A DNA stretch of 64,000 nucleotides from Bradyrhizobium sp. 4 (lineage in GTDB: Bacteria; Pseudomonadota; Alphaproteobacteria; Rhizobiales; Xanthobacteraceae): contig NZ_CP064686.1 in NCBI RefSeq assembly GCF_023100905.1, positions 3,100,001-3,164,000 on the forward strand, written 5' to 3'. The translations under genes and the position numbers were made by a program. The notes beneath the pieces are model-generated. The model ran no database searches, was not told the origin of the DNA, and was given only the letters and a program-made list of their open reading frames with translations. Position 1 is the first letter of the stretch. Each line of letters starts with the position of its first letter. Shown in pieces: positions 1 to 9,115 of the stretch.

Positions 1-109
1 CACAATCAATACATTCCTGGTATTCAAACCGCTCTCTTGTGCCAAACATCATCTCAACAAAGATGTGACGGGAATGTTCGCCGTCTGACAAGCAAGCTTT
101 ACAAATCAT
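1..109 (-). CDS. N-terminus of a class I SAM methyltransferase (runs off window)
   Basis: Only the first 36 residues lie in the window; the gene continues past position 1. The peptide begins MICKACLSDGEH, follows with an EMMFGTRERFEY segment and ends with ECIDC. Two Cys-x2-Cys pairs around an E-M-M-F-G-x-R-E-x-F-x-Y block are typical of the zinc-binding N-terminal module of a family of sugar- or polyketide-type SAM methyltransferases. It is on the same strand as, and downstream of, the methyltransferase at 255-1007, which fits a polysaccharide-modification cluster. The catalytic domain is not visible, so the family call rests on the N-terminal motif alone. Confidence 0.55.
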   Translation of the reverse strand, partial: MICKACLSDGEHSRHIFVEMMFGTRERFEYQECIDC

Positions 110-254
110 CTCAAGTACCCAGCCATAGCAGAGGATCGTATCCGGCTTAGCCAGCAACGGTGAAGCCGGAACGGGTGTTGTGATTGTCGCTATAAGAGTC
201 GCAACGAAATTGACGAGTTCGCCGGGTTCGTCGACAAAACCCGCCAGTCGCTTT

Positions 255-1007
255 CTATTTTAGGAAGATGAATTTGACTCTGTCCGCGAGGCGAGTAAGC
301 GGGCTGCTTTCGCTGCGCGCTTTCGGTTTTTCCATGCCCGGCGAGCCATCTGAAGCCTTCTCGACAAGGGTCAGGCAGTCCAAATTCCGGGCTTCGTCCC
401 AATCCATGGTAACTTGCTCGAGCACACGCAAACCAGATCGACTCGCAGCGTGGGCAAACAGATTTTTACTCATAAAATTGCGCCAATGGGGATTGTTTCT
501 GTAATCCGAGCCTGGGTATTTGTCTAAGTTTGAATGATGGAACAATGCGCGGCCGCCGGGTCGCAGGACACGACAAGCATCCTGTAGGTATGAAAAAACC
601 GCGTCATATTCAAAATGCACCATCGCATCAAAACAGAATATTGCGGAGACGGATCCATCCTCGACGGGATAGAAATCGTAGCCACTATTGGTGTGCGCGC
701 TTACTTCAGGAACATCCGAGAATCTTTCCTTGCAATGTCGCACATTCTCCTCAACGACATCCATCAGGACTAGCGATCGAAGCGTGGTTTGGTCTCGCTG
801 CGTGCTCAACAAACGAGCGGAATGCCGACCGTGCCCGCACGCTAGTTCAACGGTTGATGTGGTATCCAATCTCTCGAACAAGCGTCGGAATGGCGTGCCC
901 GGCTTCCAAAACGGGTCGGTCCAGGCATCCGATTCCGCTTTATCGTAATAATTTGTGATCTTCCAATCGCGCGCGATCTCTAAAGTTCGTGGGGAAACGG
1001 TGGCCAT
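255..1007 (-). CDS. class I SAM-dependent methyltransferase
   Basis: 250-residue protein with a Rossmann-type SAM-binding domain. Motif I is VELACGHGRHSARLL, an acidic post-I strand (LVLMDVVEENV) follows, then the FCFDAMVHFEYD stretch and the post-motif III RVLRPGG turn. These are standard for Methyltransf_11/25 enzymes. The start at 1007 is chosen because GGAGATGACGTG lies just upstream; an open frame extends to 1070 without a better ribosome site. The substrate is unknown. Neighbouring glycosyltransferases suggest O-methylation of a polysaccharide sugar, by inference only. The C-terminal ~30 residues are basic (RLADRVKFIFLK) and could be a membrane-proximal tail. Confidence 0.8.
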   Translation of the reverse strand: MATVSPRTLEIARDWKITNYYDKAESDAWTDPFWKPGTPFRRLFERLDTTSTVELACGHGRHSARLLSTQRDQTTLRSLVLMDVVEENVRHCKERFSDVPEVSAHTNSGYDFYPVEDGSVSAIFCFDAMVHFEYDAVFSYLQDACRVLRPGGRALFHHSNLDKYPGSDYRNNPHWRNFMSKNLFAHAASRSGLRVLEQVTMDWDEARNLDCLTLVEKASDGSPGMEKPKARSESSPLTRLADRVKFIFLK

Positions 1008-1609
1008 CACGTCATCTCCATATTTAATCGCATGCGGTAGCTTATTATTCCAGTGACCTAGATATAGCACAAATTAATATGGATATTAACCCCCTGTCGA
1101 AGCTCGGTGCGGCGCATTTTGTGGCGACCGGGCGGCAGATTTCAGCGGAACTTAACGCGAGCAGGCCAATGTTTTGGAGGTGACGGCACGGATGAGAGGA
1201 GGGGCGGGCGGCGAGGTTATCGGGTCGGCGTCTCGCCATGCGACGCAATCGCGCTCTGGGATTAATTAGAACGTGCGGCTTAAGCCTATTTTCTTTGGTC
1301 AAGTAATGTGATTTAATTGCGGTCAATCAGAATATTGCCGTTGTTTTAAATAATCGTCGGGGCGTGCATGCGAGGTTATCAGTCTTGGAACTAGAGCTCG
1401 GTGCCGCCCGATCAGGCCAAGGGCCAATCGCGCGCGCCGTCGGGATCGCGCAATTTGTCTTGAGGCAGGGGAGGTCGCCGCCTTTCAAACCTGCTTTGTG
1501 GCCTGCTGCAATGTCAATCATTTGTCTCGCGGTCAATAGCCGGACCTCTCGCTAGACATGCTTGCGTGTCGAAGCCAAGGCTCCGGCCTCGACTGACCAG
1601 GAGTTTTTC
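1008..1609. promoter_or_regulatory. divergent intergenic region with AT-rich tracts
   Basis: Non-coding spacer between the leftward methyltransferase and the rightward glycosyltransferase. AT-rich patches sit at 1061-1090 (aaattaatatggatattaac) and about 1303-1330 (aatgtgatttaattgc). They stand out from GC-rich surroundings and match the style of the AT tracts upstream of other accessory genes here. They are probably promoter regions or nucleoid-protein sites. I see no convincing gene in this stretch. Confidence 0.4.
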
Positions 1610-2617
1610 ATGACGTCCCAAGCACATCGGCCCAATGCTGAAGGGGCGGCTGATGGTCCCCTCGTCACGGTCGTGATGTGCGTCTACAACGCAGGGGAAT
1701 TTTTGCGGCCTTCGTTGTTCAGCATAATTGATCAGACGTATAGAAATTTGGATATCCTCATTATCGACGACGGCAGCACGGACGGTTGCTTCAACTCGGT
1801 TCAAGATTTGCTGGCAGACGGGCGTATTCGCGTGATCCATCAAGCTAACGCAGGCAAGCCTGTGGCGATCAATCGAGCGCTCGATCAGATCCGCGGCGAG
1901 TACTACGCAATTCAAGACGCGGATGACATCAGCTATCCAACGAGAATTGAAAGACAGGTTCGTGCGCTGCTCACCAGGCCGCATTTGGCTGCCGTATTCT
2001 GCGGTAACGAGCTGATCATTGGGGGGGGATTCATGGCCCCTGTGTTTGCACCGAAAGGAGAGGAAGACTGCCAGTCTGAGATTAGAGCCTTTCGAATGCC
2101 TGCCCTTGATCCCACAGGAGTGTTTCGAATGTCATTGGTCGGCCATATGCGGTTCGAGCCTTCATTGCAGGTCGCCGAGACCTACGATTACATATTGAGA
2201 ATTGGCGAAGAGCATCCGATGATTGTATTGGGCGAGTGTCTTTACGCGTACCGCATTCTTCCCAATTCGCTCACCCGGCGTGCGCCAGCGTGGCGCAAGC
2301 GATTCGAGGCTGAGGTCTTCAGGCGCGCGTGCGAGCGACGAGGTTTACGGTTCGAGCCAGAACGGGATGATGGAGGCCACAGGTCCCATAATAGCTTGCT
2401 GGATAACAATATCGCCGCCCATTTCATCAAGAGCGTGCTCGATTCACGTCGGTCAAATCGTCGTTTCTCAGCGCTAAGGACGGGTTGGCAATGTGCTTGT
2501 TTGCATCCCGCGGATCCACACTATTACAAGGCGCTTGTTTATGCGCTGATTCCACCCGGCGTGACGAGCCGCCTACGTCGTGACTTCTTGGGGATTCCTT
2601 TGGAGACGACGAAATGA
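1610..2617 (+). CDS. family 2 glycosyltransferase
   Basis: 335 residues with a GT-A fold of the GT2 family. The N-terminal strand VTVVMCVYNAGEFLRPSLFS is followed by LDILIIDDGSTDG (nucleotide-binding aspartates), NAGKPVAINRALD, and YYAIQDADDISYP, which carries the metal-binding D-x-D. It would transfer a sugar from a nucleotide donor to a growing glycan on the cytoplasmic face. ATG 1610 is preferred because CCAGGAG precedes it by 6 nt; a longer TTG-initiated frame from 1562 lacks such a site. Its stop at 2615-2617 lies just upstream of the membrane polymerase/ligase-like gene, so the genes are probably co-transcribed. Confidence 0.88.
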   Translation: MTSQAHRPNAEGAADGPLVTVVMCVYNAGEFLRPSLFSIIDQTYRNLDILIIDDGSTDGCFNSVQDLLADGRIRVIHQANAGKPVAINRALDQIRGEYYAIQDADDISYPTRIERQVRALLTRPHLAAVFCGNELIIGGGFMAPVFAPKGEEDCQSEIRAFRMPALDPTGVFRMSLVGHMRFEPSLQVAETYDYILRIGEEHPMIVLGECLYAYRILPNSLTRRAPAWRKRFEAEVFRRACERRGLRFEPERDDGGHRSHNSLLDNNIAAHFIKSVLDSRRSNRRFSALRTGWQCACLHPADPHYYKALVYALIPPGVTSRLRRDFLGIPLETTK

Positions 2618-2645
2618 AGCGCCTCCGCCGCTTCTTGTTGGCGCA

Positions 2646-4127
2646 ATGTCTTCGGCATTCGAGGTATTCGCTTTGAGCCGCAAAAGCTTCGAATTGGATT
2701 CGGATTTTCAACGTACCTATCTGCAGGATCGCCAGCAGAGTGCAGTTTGGCGTGCTGCAGGCGGTTCGCCTTCACGTGCCGAACTATATCTCAAACTCTT
2801 ATTAGTCACAATTTTTTTGCCCGAGGGTCTATCTTTCTTCGTCGGTGACTTTCGCCTCACCGTCGCTCGGGTTCTGATTTTTGTTTTCTCCATCGCAGCG
2901 ATATCGTGGCTCTCCCAGCGCAACCCGCGAGCTTCAGTCTGCGTTCCATCGGATATTTTCGCGCCGGTTGCGGGCGTCTGGATGATGTTGGCTGCCACCG
3001 TAACGGATGGTTCCACTGGTCTTAAGGGAGCGGGGATCGAGGCAATTTCATTCACCGGCGCATATTTGAGCTTCCGGTATCTTCTCGGTCCGGTCGATAG
3101 TTCCGTGCGAATCGCACGCTTCTCTTCCAAGCTGATTATTCTGATTGTCGGTGTCGCACTTCTCGACTCTCTGACTGATAGACTGTTCACCTATGACTTC
3201 ATCAAAGGAATTACGGGCTATGTGAAGCCCAGTTATGAAGGTGCATTCGCGTTGAAGTCCGAGACCTTGTTTAGGGACGGGGTCATTCGTGCCATGGGTC
3301 CAATGGAGCATTCGATATTATTCGGTGCCGTTTGTGTTTGGTTCGGAAGCTTGGCGCTCACTACGTTTAGGCCCCAGGTGTTCGGCTGGGGTGTTGCAGG
3401 GATCGCGCTGGTAGGTGTCTTGGCTTCGCAGGCGCGGAGTCCATTACTTGCCTATGTGATCGGATTTGCTCTGGCGATTTTTTATGCTGCAACCCCTCGC
3501 TTTAGAACCAGATGGAAGTTGGTCGGAGTGGCTGTGACTTGTGTGCTCGTTACTGTTTTCACTTTCTCTGGCAATCCGGTCGTAACGCTTGTACGCCTTG
3601 GCGGCGTAAGTCCGGAGGCGGCCTGGTACCGTCAAGCGATCTGGGAGACCGGGGGGCCTGTAGTACTCGGTTCGCCGATCTTCGGAATTGGTTTGAACGG
3701 CGACTGGAATTGGCAGTCTCACGGCGCGCTCGTGAGCGGGAGTGTGGATGCGTTTTGGCTCGCCGTCGCAATGAATTACGGAATTCCTGGGAGCGCATTA
3801 ATCCTTTTGACAATTGTGGGCGCATGCGGGCTTGGTTCGATCGATAGATCGCCTCACCTTACTCCCGAGGAAGGACGGTTGTCAGTGGCGCTCGGAATTG
3901 TGATAGTAGCCATCGTTTTTCTGGGGTTCATGGTACACTTTTGGGGCATCTGTTTCATCCTTATCGCTGTCTTTGCCGGAATGCGAGCGAACCTCGCGGA
4001 AACGGCGGTGCTGCGCGATAGAGCCGCACGAGTGGCGGAAACTGGACATGATTCGATTACCGGAGGCGTTTTACTGCAGGGCGGTGACGCGCATGCCACG
4101 CAGAGGAGATCCCATGTTCTCGGGTGA
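2646..4127 (+). CDS. O-antigen ligase/polymerase-like membrane protein
   Basis: About 493 residues with roughly ten to twelve hydrophobic segments, for example LLLVTIFLPEGLSFFVGDF, VLIFVFSIAAISWLS, LIILIVGVALLDSL, IALVGVLASQARSPLLAYVI and IVIVAIVFLGFMVHFWGICF. The ASQARSPLL motif in a membrane segment and the long periplasmic loop before GSPIFGIGLNGDW are hallmarks of the Wzy_C/WaaL/ExoQ superfamily, which polymerises or ligates lipid-linked glycans. The start is uncertain: an upstream GTG at 2580 is also open and would overlap the preceding gene. It lies between two glycosyltransferase genes, consistent with assembly of a secreted or capsular polysaccharide. Confidence 0.78.
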   Translation: MSSAFEVFALSRKSFELDSDFQRTYLQDRQQSAVWRAAGGSPSRAELYLKLLLVTIFLPEGLSFFVGDFRLTVARVLIFVFSIAAISWLSQRNPRASVCVPSDIFAPVAGVWMMLAATVTDGSTGLKGAGIEAISFTGAYLSFRYLLGPVDSSVRIARFSSKLIILIVGVALLDSLTDRLFTYDFIKGITGYVKPSYEGAFALKSETLFRDGVIRAMGPMEHSILFGAVCVWFGSLALTTFRPQVFGWGVAGIALVGVLASQARSPLLAYVIGFALAIFYAATPRFRTRWKLVGVAVTCVLVTVFTFSGNPVVTLVRLGGVSPEAAWYRQAIWETGGPVVLGSPIFGIGLNGDWNWQSHGALVSGSVDAFWLAVAMNYGIPGSALILLTIVGACGLGSIDRSPHLTPEEGRLSVALGIVIVAIVFLGFMVHFWGICFILIAVFAGMRANLAETAVLRDRAARVAETGHDSITGGVLLQGGDAHATQRRSHVLG

Positions 4128-4201
4128 TCGCTCTGGGATCTAGGCGCTGGCAACCATGGCGATGGTCTGGATATCTCGCGCTGCGTCAGTTTGAACCTCG
4201 G

Positions 4202-5053
4202 ATGTCGATCATGACCATCCAAAATATTCAAGTTCCGATGTTTGATCTGGGGCCTCAGATTCCCCGCGTTATTCATCAAATATACTTCTCGAGAAATCTG
4301 TTACCGATCGTCTTGGCAAGGAATATACAAGCCATCAAAACAATGAATCCCGGCTGGGAACACAGACTATACGACGATCGAGCGATTGCTACCTTCATCG
4401 TCGAGCATTACGGCCCAGAAATTGCCAACCTGTTCCATAAGATCAATCCGCAGTACGGAGCGGCTCGAGCTGATCTCTTCCGCTATCTCCTCATGTACAA
4501 GCGCGGTGGGGTCTATCTTGATATCAAAAGCACAACGGTCGAGCCTCTCGACGGAGCCATTCGACCAGATGACAGGTTTATTCTGTCACGTTGGCGGAAT
4601 AGCCCTGGCGAGCCGCACGCGGGCTGGGGGGTGCACAAAGAGTTTGGGGCGGACCGGAAGCGCGAATTTCAACAGTGGCATATCATAGCCGCTCCCGGTC
4701 ATCCGTTTCTAAAGGCAGTGATCGAGCGGGTTTTGACAAACATCCAAAATTACCGATCGTGGGTACATGGCGTCGGAAACAAGGGCGTCTGGAGAACAAC
4801 GGGCCCCATAGCGTATATGCTGGCCATCGAGCCGCTGATGAGTAGTAACAGTTACCGCATGGTCGCAAACGAGACGGAGCTATCATTGCAATACAACATA
4901 TGCAGCGACGCCTCTAGTCTTTTCGGTAAGCATTACGGGTTACTATCAGACCCCATAGTCTCGATGGATGGATGGCTTTCCATTCCCGCGCATCATATCT
5001 ATTCTCAGGTGCGCAATGTCTATCGACAGTTTCGTTTAAAGCCCCCGGCGTAG
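4202..5053 (+). CDS. OCH1/DXD-type glycosyltransferase (capsular sugar transferase family)
   Basis: 283 residues. IPRVIHQIYFS near the N-terminus, NPGWEHRLYDD, then GAARADLFRYLLMYKRGGVY-LD-IKS are the diagnostic blocks of the Gly_transf_sug (DXD) family, related to yeast Och1 and found in bacterial capsule loci. The aspartates of the R-A-D-x-x-R and Y-L-D-I segments bind the metal/nucleotide sugar. ATG 4202 places the family core near the N-terminus. A GTG at 4124 overlapping the previous stop (GTGA) would add 26 low-complexity residues. The end is followed by a 410-bp non-coding gap, so this is probably the last gene of the first polysaccharide operon. Confidence 0.82.
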   Translation: MSIMTIQNIQVPMFDLGPQIPRVIHQIYFSRNLLPIVLARNIQAIKTMNPGWEHRLYDDRAIATFIVEHYGPEIANLFHKINPQYGAARADLFRYLLMYKRGGVYLDIKSTTVEPLDGAIRPDDRFILSRWRNSPGEPHAGWGVHKEFGADRKREFQQWHIIAAPGHPFLKAVIERVLTNIQNYRSWVHGVGNKGVWRTTGPIAYMLAIEPLMSSNSYRMVANETELSLQYNICSDASSLFGKHYGLLSDPIVSMDGWLSIPAHHIYSQVRNVYRQFRLKPPA

Positions 5054-5463
5054 TGCTTGACCCGCCCGTTGCTCCACTGAGCCCTGGGGGCTCAAACCCT
5101 AGGCCCTAACAGCTGCTGGATGAAAGTTCATTGGGTCAATGAGTGCAAGCCTTGCACCCGCGACAGCACGGCATGTCTGCGCGCGCGAAACGCCCAAATC
5201 ACGATCTTACGACGATGCCTTACGTAGCGGATCGTCGTGCCGACCGCAGCCATAGTTAAATTAAATGAATTGGATAATAATTACAAGATCTGCTAATTAA
5301 TATATGGAGGCCCAGCGCTATGGCGGGGGCTGCGATACGATGTTGAATTCGGAGGAGCCGGCTGTGTTTGTCGGAGCAGGGCAGAGCGGTCACGTTGGCG
5401 AGGTGGCTGATCTTATCGTAGGTTTTTGCGACCCGGTTGCGCCGTCCGAGGGAATAAAATGAA
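5054..5463. promoter_or_regulatory. intergenic promoter region with AT-rich tract at 5253-5306
   Basis: Non-coding region ahead of the GT4/deacetylase operon. A sharply AT-rich stretch (tagttaaattaaatgaattg, then ataataattacaag and taattaatatatgg) at 5253-5306 sits about 160 bp upstream of the next start. It is rich in TA steps, the kind of sequence bound by MucR/H-NS-like proteins. No open frame here looks coding. Confidence 0.45.
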
Positions 5464-6627
5464 ATGAATCAGCGCCTCTCCGACGGCCAAGCAGCGCGGC
5501 GGATTGTTTTCGCCACGATCGGCGACGCAAGCGAGGTCAGGTTCTGGTCAGGCACGCCATTTCACATGGCGAAATCGCTCGCAAACGAAGGTCATGAGGT
5601 GGTCCATATCGGTCCCCTGAGCGCACCGATCTTACCTCTTTACAAGGTGTATTCCAGACTTTGCCGTGCCTTTCGCAGGCAGGGCCTCTCCCCATTTCAT
5701 GCGGGGCCTGTCGTTGCACAGTATGCAGCGGACGCAGCACGCAAAATCTGCGCGGTCTCACCCGACATCGTCTTCGCGCCCGCCGGCTCCAACTTCGCCT
5801 GGGCAGTGCCTGCGGGCGTTCCCCTCGTCTATGCGTCCGATGCGACCTTTCGGCTTGTCAACAATTACCATCCCAACTATCGGAACTTGTCACGCAATGC
5901 TCGGGAGATTGCTGAACGCCTGGAACGCAACACCATCGCACGCGCCAATCTTGTCCTCTACCCGTCGGAATGGGCCGCGGAATCTGCCGTTAGAGATTAC
6001 GGTGCCGATCGTGGGCGGGTGCATGTCATTCCCTGGGGTGCGAACCTCGAAGAAACACCCAATCGTGACTCTGTGCTTGGGTGCCGCAAGCCAGGTCCGT
6101 GCCGGCTCCTGTTCATCGGTGCCAACTGGGAGGAGAAGGGCGCGGACATCGCAGTCGGGACTCTCGCTGAACTAAAGGACATGGGCGTAGAGGCGGAGCT
6201 CGTGATCTGCGGATGCACTCCGCCCAAGCCAGTTACGCGGGATGGCCTGACGATCATCCCGTACCTGGACAAGAATGATCGTAAACAGCGCAACCGCCTG
6301 GATCAACTCTATCGCGATGCGGATTTCTTTCTGTTGCCGACCCGGGCAGATTGTTACGGCATCGTGTTTTGCGAAGCGGCCGCCCATGGCGTACCGAGCA
6401 TTGCGCCGGCCACTGGTGGCGTCTCCGGCGCTATCCGCGACGAGGAGACGGGAATCTTGTTACCGCCCAATGCGACGAAGGCGGACTATGCGACGGTGAT
6501 CTCCCAGACCTTTGCTAACAAGGACCGACTGGCACGCCTGAGACAATCGAGCCGGGACGCCTTCGAGGCTCGATTGAACTGGCAGGCTTGGGCCCGCCGC
6601 GTCTCAGATCTGATTCAAACTCTATGA
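5464..6627 (+). CDS. family 4 glycosyltransferase
   Basis: 387 residues of GT-B fold. The N-terminal acceptor domain begins IVFATIGDASEVRFWSGTPF and contains GHEVVHIGPL. The C-terminal Glycos_transf_1 domain starts near residue 210 (RLLFIGANWEEKGADI) and carries the nucleotide-sugar signature LPTRADCYGIVFCEAAAHG followed by GVSGAIRDEETGILL. The conserved E-x7-E type glutamate and the G-G loop are present. It would be a retaining transferase at the inner membrane. Its stop overlaps the start of the polysaccharide deacetylase gene (ATGA), implying translational coupling and a shared glycan substrate. Confidence 0.88.
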   Translation: MNQRLSDGQAARRIVFATIGDASEVRFWSGTPFHMAKSLANEGHEVVHIGPLSAPILPLYKVYSRLCRAFRRQGLSPFHAGPVVAQYAADAARKICAVSPDIVFAPAGSNFAWAVPAGVPLVYASDATFRLVNNYHPNYRNLSRNAREIAERLERNTIARANLVLYPSEWAAESAVRDYGADRGRVHVIPWGANLEETPNRDSVLGCRKPGPCRLLFIGANWEEKGADIAVGTLAELKDMGVEAELVICGCTPPKPVTRDGLTIIPYLDKNDRKQRNRLDQLYRDADFFLLPTRADCYGIVFCEAAAHGVPSIAPATGGVSGAIRDEETGILLPPNATKADYATVISQTFANKDRLARLRQSSRDAFEARLNWQAWARRVSDLIQTL

Positions 6628-7349
6628 TTGTCCTGAATTATCATGAGCTGGTGGAAGCCTCGCCTTCGAATGCGTGGTGCCTGACGCATGAAATATTCGA
6701 AGCGCATCTTGCGCTTTGCGAGGAAGGGCTGGTCTCGCCTCAGAGTTTTCTGAAGCATTGCTCCGATCCGAAACCCAGCCGTACCGGTGCGGTCCTATTA
6801 ACCTTCGACGATGGATTTCTCTCGGACTACACGCATATATATGCCCGTTACATGACGACCGGTCGTATTCCAGGTTTCATGTCCTTTATCCCGGTCGACT
6901 TTGTAGGCTCGCCGGGACGTATGAGCTGGGAGATGATTGAGGAGCTTGGCAGGGCCGGCGTTGCGATCGGTTCACATGGCATGGCCCACGTCGATTTGAC
7001 GACTGTCTCGGACGTAAAACTCGAGCGCGAGCTTAGACTGTCTAGGTCGATACTCGAGGATCGCCTCGGACGACCAGTAACCCTTTTCGCTTTCCCATAC
7101 GGGCGGTTTTCCCGACGAGTCTGGGAGGCGGCGCTGAGAGCTGGCTATACGCACCTCTTTACAATCCAGCTTGGGTATCATCGCGGATTCGAATCTTTTC
7201 TCTATTCCCGCCTTTGTCTGACGAACAACATGGATGCGGAGTACATGCGCCACCACTTGCTTGATCCGGATGCGATGCGCGGGTTTGGCTGGCGGTTCAG
7301 TACGAAGCTTGGGCTCTATCGTCTCCTGATGCGCTGGCGATATCGATAA
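6624..7349 (+). CDS. polysaccharide deacetylase (NodB homology domain)
   Basis: 241 residues, starting at an ATG that overlaps the preceding stop codon. NodB-domain motifs are visible: motif 1 LLTFDDGFLSDY (catalytic and metal-binding aspartates), motif 2 GVAIGSHGMAHVDLT (the H-x3-H zinc ligands), and motif 3 FAFPYGRFSRRV. Carbohydrate esterase family 4 enzymes remove N-acetyl groups from GlcNAc-type sugars. There is no signal peptide, so it probably acts in the cytoplasm on a lipid-linked intermediate or nucleotide sugar, as in several exopolysaccharide clusters. Coupling to the GT4 gene supports a role in modifying the product of that enzyme. Confidence 0.85.
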   Translation: MIVLNYHELVEASPSNAWCLTHEIFEAHLALCEEGLVSPQSFLKHCSDPKPSRTGAVLLTFDDGFLSDYTHIYARYMTTGRIPGFMSFIPVDFVGSPGRMSWEMIEELGRAGVAIGSHGMAHVDLTTVSDVKLERELRLSRSILEDRLGRPVTLFAFPYGRFSRRVWEAALRAGYTHLFTIQLGYHRGFESFLYSRLCLTNNMDAEYMRHHLLDPDAMRGFGWRFSTKLGLYRLLMRWRYR

Positions 7350-7456
7350 CTTCTCCGGGTCGGGTCTGTCCGAAGTCGCATTCGAAGCTGCGCAAGCGTT
7401 TACCTCGGCGATGGTCGCTCTTCATCGTCGAAGGCAAATGAGAGGGTGTCTGGGTT

Positions 7457-8491
7457 ATGTCGGCCGCTAGCAACCTTGCTGTCATCATCGTGTCCTACCG
7501 CAATGTCGGCGACGTCGATCGCTGCTTGAAGTCGCTCGCTCGTTCGGATTGGGATCAGTTCGAGGTCTTCATTTGCGAAAACGGCGGGGAAGCAGCCTAC
7601 CAAAACCTGTTGGTTGGGCTCGTGGGACCGGATCGAACGTTGCAACGAATTTCGGATGCGTCCGCTACTCTTGACCAGCCACAGAATAGACTGGCCGAAG
7701 TGGTCAGATGCCGATTTCAGGATCGCACGAATACTGTCCGAGTTGGGCTCGCAATCGATAACCTCGGTTACGGGGGCGGCGTCAACGCGTGGCTTGAGCC
7801 GTTGCTTGGCGTGCCCGGCTGGGGTTCAGTGCTTGTCCTGAATCCCGATACCGAAGTGGATAGCCGTGGTCTGTCTGAATTGATTGCCAAGTCTACTGAG
7901 GGGTTCGGCATGGTGGGCGGAAGCCTGGTCTTCCACAACACCCCCGACAAGATCATTAACTACGGACTGTGTTGGTCTCGAACGACAGGCCGTGTTATTG
8001 CCATAGGAAGGAATGCGCCAATTGGCAGTGCACCCTCTCACGAAGACCTCGGCCGGATCGATGCGGTAAGCGGAGCGTGCGTTCTTGCAACGCGAGCATT
8101 CGTAGAAGACGTCGGTCTCATGGCCGAGGACTACTTCCTCTATATGGAAGATTTGGATTGGGGACGGCGGCGGGGAAAGCACCGCATCGGCTTCGCGAGC
8201 AAAGCCATCATTCGCCACATTGGAGGGACGACCATCGGCTCGGCCGTTGCTCCCGGGAAGCGCTCGGATCTCTCGATCTATTTGTCTGCTCGCAATGGCA
8301 TCGTCTATGCGCGGCGCTTTGCGGGATGGCGCTGGATCTGCCATTTCGGAGTCGGACTGTTGTTCGTAGTGCGATACATGCTCAAAGGCTCCTTGTCGGC
8401 CGGAAGAGTAGCTTTCGTGGGTTTGCTCGATGGCGCCAAAGGCAAGACAGGGCGGCCGGATGCCGCGCCGGGGCCGCAACAGCTCGATTGA
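7457..8491 (+). CDS. family 2 glycosyltransferase, rhamnosyltransferase (WbbL)-like
   Basis: 344 residues. The GT2 core is clear: LAVIIVSYRNVGDVDRCLKS at the N-terminus, NLGYGGGVNAWL, VLVLNPDTEVDSRGL (D-x-D equivalent), and YFLYMEDLDWGRRRG, the acidic E-D-x-D-W signature shared by WbbL-type rhamnosyltransferases and mycobacterial galactofuranosyltransferases. A hydrophobic/basic C-terminal part (GVGLLFVVRYMLKGSL) may associate with the membrane. It follows the deacetylase by ~110 bp on the same strand and is likely the last gene of the operon; a strong hairpin follows at 8547. The exact sugar transferred cannot be read from sequence. Confidence 0.85.
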   Translation: MSAASNLAVIIVSYRNVGDVDRCLKSLARSDWDQFEVFICENGGEAAYQNLLVGLVGPDRTLQRISDASATLDQPQNRLAEVVRCRFQDRTNTVRVGLAIDNLGYGGGVNAWLEPLLGVPGWGSVLVLNPDTEVDSRGLSELIAKSTEGFGMVGGSLVFHNTPDKIINYGLCWSRTTGRVIAIGRNAPIGSAPSHEDLGRIDAVSGACVLATRAFVEDVGLMAEDYFLYMEDLDWGRRRGKHRIGFASKAIIRHIGGTTIGSAVAPGKRSDLSIYLSARNGIVYARRFAGWRWICHFGVGLLFVVRYMLKGSLSAGRVAFVGLLDGAKGKTGRPDAAPGPQQLD

Positions 8492-8546
8492 TCTGCGACA
8501 ATCCCGATCAGCATCTCAGCACCGGCCAGAGATTCGAACTCGCTCA

Positions 8547-8568
8547 GCTGGCGGAGAGCTCCGCCAGC
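8547..8568 (+). terminator. hairpin after glycosyltransferase operon
   Basis: Perfect inverted repeat GCTGGCGGA - GAGC - TCCGCCAGC, 9-bp stem with a 4-nt loop, about 55 nt after the glycosyltransferase stop. There is no T-run, so it may be a weak terminator or an RNA-stabilising hairpin. Confidence 0.4.
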
Positions 8569-8724
8569 AGGGCCATTGTCGGTCTAGTATCGTCCAGCGG
8601 CAATCGAACTGAAAATCAACGACGGTTATGCTCTTGATTGCCGCATGTGCAGTGATCGTCGCGACACATGCTTTTCCTGGGGGACGAGTCCTCGGCGGAT
8701 GTACCCCGGCGGAAGATAACCGAC

Positions 8725-8916
8725 ATTGAATATTTAATATGTTTTCCGCTGTAGAAGCGTCGACCGACACTCCTGGCTGTCTGTCATCTGGTGGTGGCGC
8801 ACCCTTCGATCCAAGCATACTTGTGTATAGCCTCGTTCGTTCTCCGCGCGTTTTTTTCGACACCGTGCGTGAGTGCTTGATCGGATTAAAGAATTATCGC
8901 CGCATTTAAATTGCTA
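8725..8916 (+). promoter_or_regulatory. AT-rich tracts upstream of secreted-protein operon
   Basis: Two AT-rich patches, 8725-8747 (attgaatatttaatatgttt) and 8884-8916 (attaaagaattatcgccgca, then tttaaattgc), lie 200-390 bp ahead of the secreted-protein gene at 9116 in an otherwise GC-rich spacer (8492-9115) with no credible gene. Likely promoter and silencer/regulator binding region by analogy with the other AT tracts in the window. Confidence 0.4.
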
Positions 8917-9115
8917 CGAGCGGCTCTGGCAAGGGTAGTTGGGAAATTACCTTGGGTGAGCCGTCGTGTCGTCGCAAAAAAGCCTCCGCCCATCGAGAAG
9001 ACGAGCCCAGCGGCGCTGCGCCAGCAGGGTCGCACTTGGGGTGTCGTCGCTCGGGGAAATCGAAATGGGCGCGTGCCAGAACAAATCTAATCGAAGATAC
9101 CAGGAGAAAAACTAG

